Below, piece by piece: positions 60,416 through 64,000 of a DNA stretch of 64,000 nt. Within the stretch, counting starts at the first letter, position 1, and each line of letters starts with the position of its first letter. Under the pieces are notes generated by a model. It ran no database searches. It saw only the letters and a list, made by a program, of their open reading frames with translations, and had not been told where the DNA came from. The translations under genes and the position numbers were made by a program. The stretch covers positions 186,001 to 250,000 of the forward strand of contig NZ_JAEFCB010000005.1 of NCBI RefSeq assembly GCF_016405905.1. Reading direction: 5' to 3'. This DNA is from Variovorax sp. IB41. Its GTDB lineage: Bacteria > Pseudomonadota > Gammaproteobacteria > Burkholderiales > Burkholderiaceae_C.

Positions 60416-61156
60416 ATGACTGGAACATTGAGCGGCAAAGCCGCACTGGTCACGGGCGGCTCTCGCGGCATCGGCGCGGCCATCGTGCGCCGCCTGGCGA
60501 AGGATGGCGCGGCCGTTGCGTTCACCTATGCGGCGTCGGAAGAAAAGGCGAAGGCGCTCGCGGCCGAGATCGCATCGCAAGGCGGCAAGGCCCTGGCCAT
60601 CCAGGCCGACAGCGCCGACCCGAAGGCGATACAGCAGGCGGTGTCGCAAACGGCCGAGGCATTCGGGCGGCTGGACATCCTCGTCAACAGCGCCGGCATC
60701 CTGATTCCGGGCACGGTGGACGCCTATGACCTTGCCGACTTCGACCGCATGGTGGCCGTCAACGTGCGCGCCGTGTTCGTCGCCACGCAGGCCGCGGTGC
60801 CGCACCTGCGCGAGGGCGGCCGCGTGATCACCATCGGCAGCGTGACGGCGGACAGGAGCGGCTTCGCGGGCTCGTCGGTCTACAGCATGACCAAGGGCGC
60901 GGTGGCTTCGCTCACGCGCGGCCTCGCGCGCGACCTGGGCCCGCGCGGCATCACGGTGAACGTGGTGCAGCCCGGGCCGACCGCCACCGACATGGCGCCC
61001 GAAGCGGTGATCGGCGAGCGCATGAGCGCGCTGATGGCGCTCGGGCGCATGGGGAAAGACAGCGAGATCGCCAGCCTCGTGGCCTATCTCGCCGGGCCCG
61101 ACGCGGGCTTCGTGACGGGCGCGGCGCTCACCGCGGACGGTGGGTACCTCGCCTGA
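60416..61156 (+). CDS. Short-chain dehydrogenase/reductase
   Basis: 246 residues. GGSRGIGAAIVRRLA (NADP-binding TGxxxGIG), NSAG (residues about 90), catalytic Ser in ITIGSVTAD and YSMTKGAV (Tyr-Lys). TDMAPEAV and AALTADGGYLA close the fold. It is a classical 3-oxoacyl-ACP-reductase-like SDR; the substrate is unknown. AAAGGACGAAACATC precedes the ATG. Likely regulated by the upstream TetR. Confidence 0.92.
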   Translation: MTGTLSGKAALVTGGSRGIGAAIVRRLAKDGAAVAFTYAASEEKAKALAAEIASQGGKALAIQADSADPKAIQQAVSQTAEAFGRLDILVNSAGILIPGTVDAYDLADFDRMVAVNVRAVFVATQAAVPHLREGGRVITIGSVTADRSGFAGSSVYSMTKGAVASLTRGLARDLGPRGITVNVVQPGPTATDMAPEAVIGERMSALMALGRMGKDSEIASLVAYLAGPDAGFVTGAALTADGGYLA

Positions 61157-61180
61157 CGCCGCATCGGACGGCTCACTCGA

Positions 61181-62188
61181 TCAGGACTTGATGAACGCCA
61201 GCAGGTCGGCGTTGAACTTGTCCTTGTGCGTGTCGGTCAGGCCGTGCGGTGCGCCCGGGTAGACGATGAGCTTGTTGTTCTTCACCAGCTTGGCCGAGGC
61301 CAGGCCCGCGGCGCCGATCGGCACGATCTGGTCGTCGTCGCCGTGCACGATGAGCGTGGGCACGTCGAACTTCTTCAGGTCTTCGGTGAAGTCGGTTTCC
61401 GAGAACGCCTTGATCGAGTCGTAGGTGTTCTTGTGGCCGCCGATCATGCCCTGCGCCCACCACGAATCGATGAGGCCTTGCGACGACTTCGCGCCGGGGC
61501 GGTTGAAGCCGAAGAAGGGGCCCGAGGGCACGTCCTTGTAGAACTGCGAGCGGTTGGCCAGCTGCGCGGCGCGCAGGCCGTCGAACACCTCGATGGGCAG
61601 GCCGCCGGGGTTGGCCGCGGTCTTGAGCATGAGCGGCGGCACGGCCGAGATGAGCGCGGCCTTGGCCACGCGCTGGGTGCCATGGCGGCCGATGTAGCGC
61701 GCCACTTCGCCGCCGCCGGTGGAGAAGCCGACCAGGACGATGTTCTTCAGGTCCAGCGTCTCGATGACGGTGGCCAGGTCGTCGGCGTAGGTGTCCATGT
61801 CGTTGCCGTTCCACGGCTGGCTCGAGCGCCCATGGCCGCGGCGGTCGTGCGCGACGGTGCGGTAGCCCAGCGAGGAGAGGAAGAGCATCTGCGATTCCCA
61901 GCTGTCGGAATTGAGCGGCCAGCCGTGGCTGAAGACGACGGGCTGGCCGGTGCTGGGGCCCCAGTCCTTGAAGTAGAGCTGGGTGCCGTCCTTGGTGACG
62001 ATGGTGTTGCTCATGACTTGCTTTCCTTTGAATGAAGAGGCCGCGCCGGCCTTCGGCGCAGCGGTGGATGCGGCGGATGCCGCGGTGGAGAAGCCGGTGC
62101 CCACGAGGGCGCCGGCTGCGACGGAAGCGCTGCCGAGCAGCAGGTTGCGGCGGGTCGGGGTAGCGGTCAAGTTCTTTGCGTGTGACAT
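61181..62188 (-). CDS. Tat-exported alpha/beta hydrolase, non-haem chloroperoxidase-like
   Basis: 335 residues. N terminus [20 protein letters not shown] carries a twin-arginine signal, then an Ala-rich linker to about residue 57. The hydrolase core starts [17 protein letters not shown] and has oxyanion HGWPL, nucleophile S156 in GFSTGGG, acid in [12 protein letters not shown] and His in APHGLTD. Chloroperoxidase-like hydrolases are bacterial perhydrolases/esterases; export by Tat fits a folded enzyme in the periplasm. Two AT-rich palindromic segments upstream suggest control by the adjacent MarR. Confidence 0.9.
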   Translation of the reverse strand: MSHAKNLTATPTRRNLLLGSASVAAGALVGTGFSTAASAASTAAPKAGAASSFKGKQVMSNTIVTKDGTQLYFKDWGPSTGQPVVFSHGWPLNSDSWESQMLFLSSLGYRTVAHDRRGHGRSSQPWNGNDMDTYADDLATVIETLDLKNIVLVGFSTGGGEVARYIGRHGTQRVAKAALISAVPPLMLKTAANPGGLPIEVFDGLRAAQLANRSQFYKDVPSGPFFGFNRPGAKSSQGLIDSWWAQGMIGGHKNTYDSIKAFSETDFTEDLKKFDVPTLIVHGDDDQIVPIGAAGLASAKLVKNNKLIVYPGAPHGLTDTHKDKFNADLLAFIKS

Positions 62189-62248
62189 GGTGCGTTCCTT
62201 CGGTGACGGGGTGGAGATGGGCTGGAGAAATTTATATCGTATGGATTA

Positions 62249-62264
62249 ATATCGCATGCGATAT
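62249..62264. promoter_or_regulatory. Palindrome ATATCGCATGCGATAT, candidate MarR site
   Basis: A perfect 16-bp palindrome 60 bp upstream of the chloroperoxidase-like gene and beside a candidate minus-strand -10 (TATAAA, 62236-62231). Its core ATCGCATGCGAT is identical to the core of the palindrome at 62800-62821. Confidence 0.75.
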
Positions 62265-62304
62265 AAAAGGCATGAAAAAACAGGAGGGCGGATGCAGCGG
62301 GCCA

Positions 62305-62790
62305 TCACGCGTTCCTGTCGAGGTTCGAGCGCAGGGCGAGCAGTTCGTCGCGGAGCCGGCCGATGTCGCCGGGCTCCAGTGCCATCGCTTCGGCCACGCA
62401 GGCGGGCAGGGCGCGCGCCTTCTTGTGCAGGGCGCGGCCTTCGGCGGTGAGGGACACGATGACCTGGCGTTCGTCCGATGCGGAGCGCACGCGCTGCACG
62501 AGGCCGCGCGCTTCGAGGCGCTTGAGCAAGGGGGTGAGGGTGGTGGTCTCCAGCGAGAGCCGCGTGCAGATCTCGGAGACGTTGATGCCGTCGCGCTCCC
62601 ACAGCACCAGCATGACCAGGTACTGCAGGTAGGTGAGGTCCAGGTCGTGCAGCAGGCCGCGGTATACCTTGTTGAGGCTGAGCATCGTCGAGTACACGGC
62701 GAAGCAGAGCTGCTCGTCGAGCGCCAGGGGATTGGCCTTGGCGGCTTCGGCGGGTGCAACGGGTCGTGCGGCGGGGCGCTTGGAAGGCAT
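62305..62790 (-). CDS. OhrR-like MarR-family regulator
   Basis: 161 residues from the ATG at 62790. Near the N terminus [20 protein letters not shown] carries a Cys at the position of the peroxide-sensing Cys of OhrR. The winged helix ([40 protein letters not shown]) follows. OhrR repressors are inactivated by organic hydroperoxides and derepress a detoxifying gene. The adjacent Tat hydrolase and the shared palindrome suggest it is the target, rather than Ohr. Confidence 0.88.
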   Translation of the reverse strand: MPSKRPAARPVAPAEAAKANPLALDEQLCFAVYSTMLSLNKVYRGLLHDLDLTYLQYLVMLVLWERDGINVSEICTRLSLETTTLTPLLKRLEARGLVQRVRSASDERQVIVSLTAEGRALHKKARALPACVAEAMALEPGDIGRLRDELLALRSNLDRNA

Positions 62791-62799
62791 GGGCCGGAT

Positions 62800-62821
62800 A
62801 TTAGATCGCATGCGATCTAAT
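62800..62821. promoter_or_regulatory. 22-bp perfect palindrome upstream of the MarR gene
   Basis: The segment reads ATTAGATCGCA followed by its exact reverse complement. It lies 10 bp upstream of the MarR start codon and contains the same ATCGCATGCGAT core as the site at 62249. Autorepression is the simplest reading. Confidence 0.8.
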
Positions 62822-62856
62822 CGCAAGAGATATTTTTCGGTGATCCCGCGAGCTGC

Positions 62857-63840
62857 TCAGTCTGGCGATCTGCGGTAGGCGCCCGGTGGTGTTCCGAAGT
62901 GGCTCCTGAAACAGCGGCTGAAATGGCTCGCATCGCCGAAGCCGTTGCGGTAAGCGATCTCCGAAACGCTCAGGTGATCGAGCCTGCGGTTCTCCAATTC
63001 TTCCTTCGCGCGTTCGAGGCGGCGCGCCTTCAGGTACGCACCGTACTGCGTGCGCTGCATCTCGAAGAGGCGGTGCGTGAGCCGCTTGGAAATACCCAAC
63101 TCCCTGGAGACCGCATCGACCGACAGCTCCGCATCGCCCAGGTGCGCCTCGATGTAGGCCACGAGCCGCTGCCAGCGGTCGCGCTCGCGGCGCTTGCCCT
63201 CGGCGGCATCGTCGTCCATGGACTCGCACGATTCGCAATACGTCGCGGCCAGCAGCGAGACGAAGGACTGCTCCGAGAAATAGGCGAGCGCCGGCGTGCC
63301 CTGCACCGGGCCGGGGAACACATGGCCCATGTGCGTGCGCGCGGCCTCGGCCAGCCGCGAATCGGCCCTCGCGAGCGTGGGCACGAAGCGCTCGTGCAGG
63401 TCCGCATGGATGCCGAAGAAGCGCCCGGCCGGCACGCGCAGCATCACCAGCTTGCCGGGCGTCTCGAGCGTGCACATCGAAGGCATGCGCGTGGTGCGAA
63501 AGGTGATGTCGCCCGCACGAAAGGGCATGCGCCGGCCGCCCTGGTCGATGGTGCCTTCGCCCTCGACGGCGATCATCGCGAGCACGTCGCCCGTACCGCT
63601 GGGCGAGGCGAACGCGGTGTCATGGCGCACCGCGAGCGGTGTCGAGGTGAAGCTGATGGCGAAGCCGCCGCCCACGAGGCGGCAGGCCTCCAGGCTCATG
63701 CGCGGGTTGCTGTCCTGCACGCTCAGTTCGCCCGGGTAGACGAGCGAGTCGAGCGCGCTGGAGTAGCCCTGCACGTCGCCCGGATAGAACGGGCGAAAGC
63801 GCGGTGCAAAGCTCAGGTCGGATGCGGTGTCGTGGTGCAT
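62857..63840 (-). CDS. AraC-family regulator
   Basis: 327 residues starting MHHDTASDLSFAPRFRPFYP with AGGAG upstream. The N-terminal sensing part (to about 210) is an AraC_binding_2-like domain (VGGGFAISFTSTPLAVRHDT, MPFRAGDITFRTTR). The C-terminal HTH pair has DAVSRELGISKRLTHRLFEM and IAYRNGFGDASHFSRCFRSH with the FG(T/x)PPGAYR ending. It may control neighbouring genes to the right, beyond the window, or the MarR/hydrolase unit. Confidence 0.9.
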   Translation of the reverse strand: MHHDTASDLSFAPRFRPFYPGDVQGYSSALDSLVYPGELSVQDSNPRMSLEACRLVGGGFAISFTSTPLAVRHDTAFASPSGTGDVLAMIAVEGEGTIDQGGRRMPFRAGDITFRTTRMPSMCTLETPGKLVMLRVPAGRFFGIHADLHERFVPTLARADSRLAEAARTHMGHVFPGPVQGTPALAYFSEQSFVSLLAATYCESCESMDDDAAEGKRRERDRWQRLVAYIEAHLGDAELSVDAVSRELGISKRLTHRLFEMQRTQYGAYLKARRLERAKEELENRRLDHLSVSEIAYRNGFGDASHFSRCFRSHFGTPPGAYRRSPD

Positions 63841-64000
63841 GGTGGGGCTCCTGCGGTTGGCCCGCACGCTTCGTGCCAAGCGACCGCAGTCTAGGTCTCG
63901 GCCCGGCTCGCAACGATCGAGACTTTCCACTAGTGCGCCGTCCCGGTTGGCGCGCCGGGTCAATCGGCGTGCGCTCACGCACAAGAGCAAACCGCGCCTT

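Overview
The window looks like chromosomal DNA from a high-GC betaproteobacterium, most likely a Burkholderiales/Comamonadaceae member close to Variovorax. This is an inference from strong G/C third-position bias, dense divergent regulator/target pairs (LysR, AraC, MocR, TetR, MarR, Lrp) and the gene families present; no rRNA or tRNA is here to confirm it. I see no integrase, transposase, plasmid or CRISPR locus.

Region 1 (1-15.3 kb) is ordinary accessory chromosome: a truncated dihydrofolate-reductase-like gene at the left edge, a polyglycine lipoprotein with FG-GAP-like repeats, a response regulator without its phospho-acceptor Asp, a chrA-MFS operon, a divergent LysR/MFS pair, a diiron oxygenase facing a hydrolase-LuxR fusion, a divergent AraC/methyltransferase pair and a phytanoyl-CoA dioxygenase-like gene. 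Region 2 (15.4-24.7 kb) is an array of about a dozen small, mostly plus-strand genes of lower GC. One is SUKH/SMI1-like and most of the rest are unrecognised, so it resembles an array of orphan immunity genes. Diverged copies of a short GTCGGCCA-type intergenic repeat separate several of them. A tRNA-modifying DTW gene and a GreA/B-family gene sit within it and at its end.

Region 3 (24.9-36 kb) holds a MocR regulator with heptamer repeats upstream, then a four-gene unit: response regulator, hybrid histidine kinase and a 1,839-residue three-enzyme fusion (GMC oxidoreductase, Cys-nucleophile alpha/beta hydrolase, PhoD-like phosphatase) in one apparent operon, facing a secreted protein with three EDSGS repeats. 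The intergenic control region carries two CCTAGG palindromes.

Region 4 (36.3-41.8 kb) has housekeeping-like singletons (DUF1993, VOC, esterase, NTF2-like, HD-GYP/LuxR, membrane protein). Region 5 (about 41.9-45.3 kb) is a sharply AT-richer minus-strand island: a small protein with a structured upstream region, a coiled-coil two-TM protein, and a translationally coupled pair (pentapeptide-like plus two-TM protein). It is my best candidate for an undescribed accessory or defence module.

Region 6 (45.4-54.8 kb) has an LRR protein, a patatin-like phospholipase whose 3' end is duplicated as a pseudogene 2 kb downstream, an isochorismatase/LysR pair between the two copies, lipoproteins (DUF1554-like, lipocalin), aroG-type DAHP synthase and an OmpA-family protein. 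Region 7 (54.9-64 kb) has an Lrp/acetolactate synthase pair, a Na+/H+ antiporter, a TetR/SDR pair with terminator and palindromic operator, a Tat-exported chloroperoxidase-like hydrolase and an OhrR-like MarR regulator that share a 12-bp perfect palindrome, and an AraC regulator.
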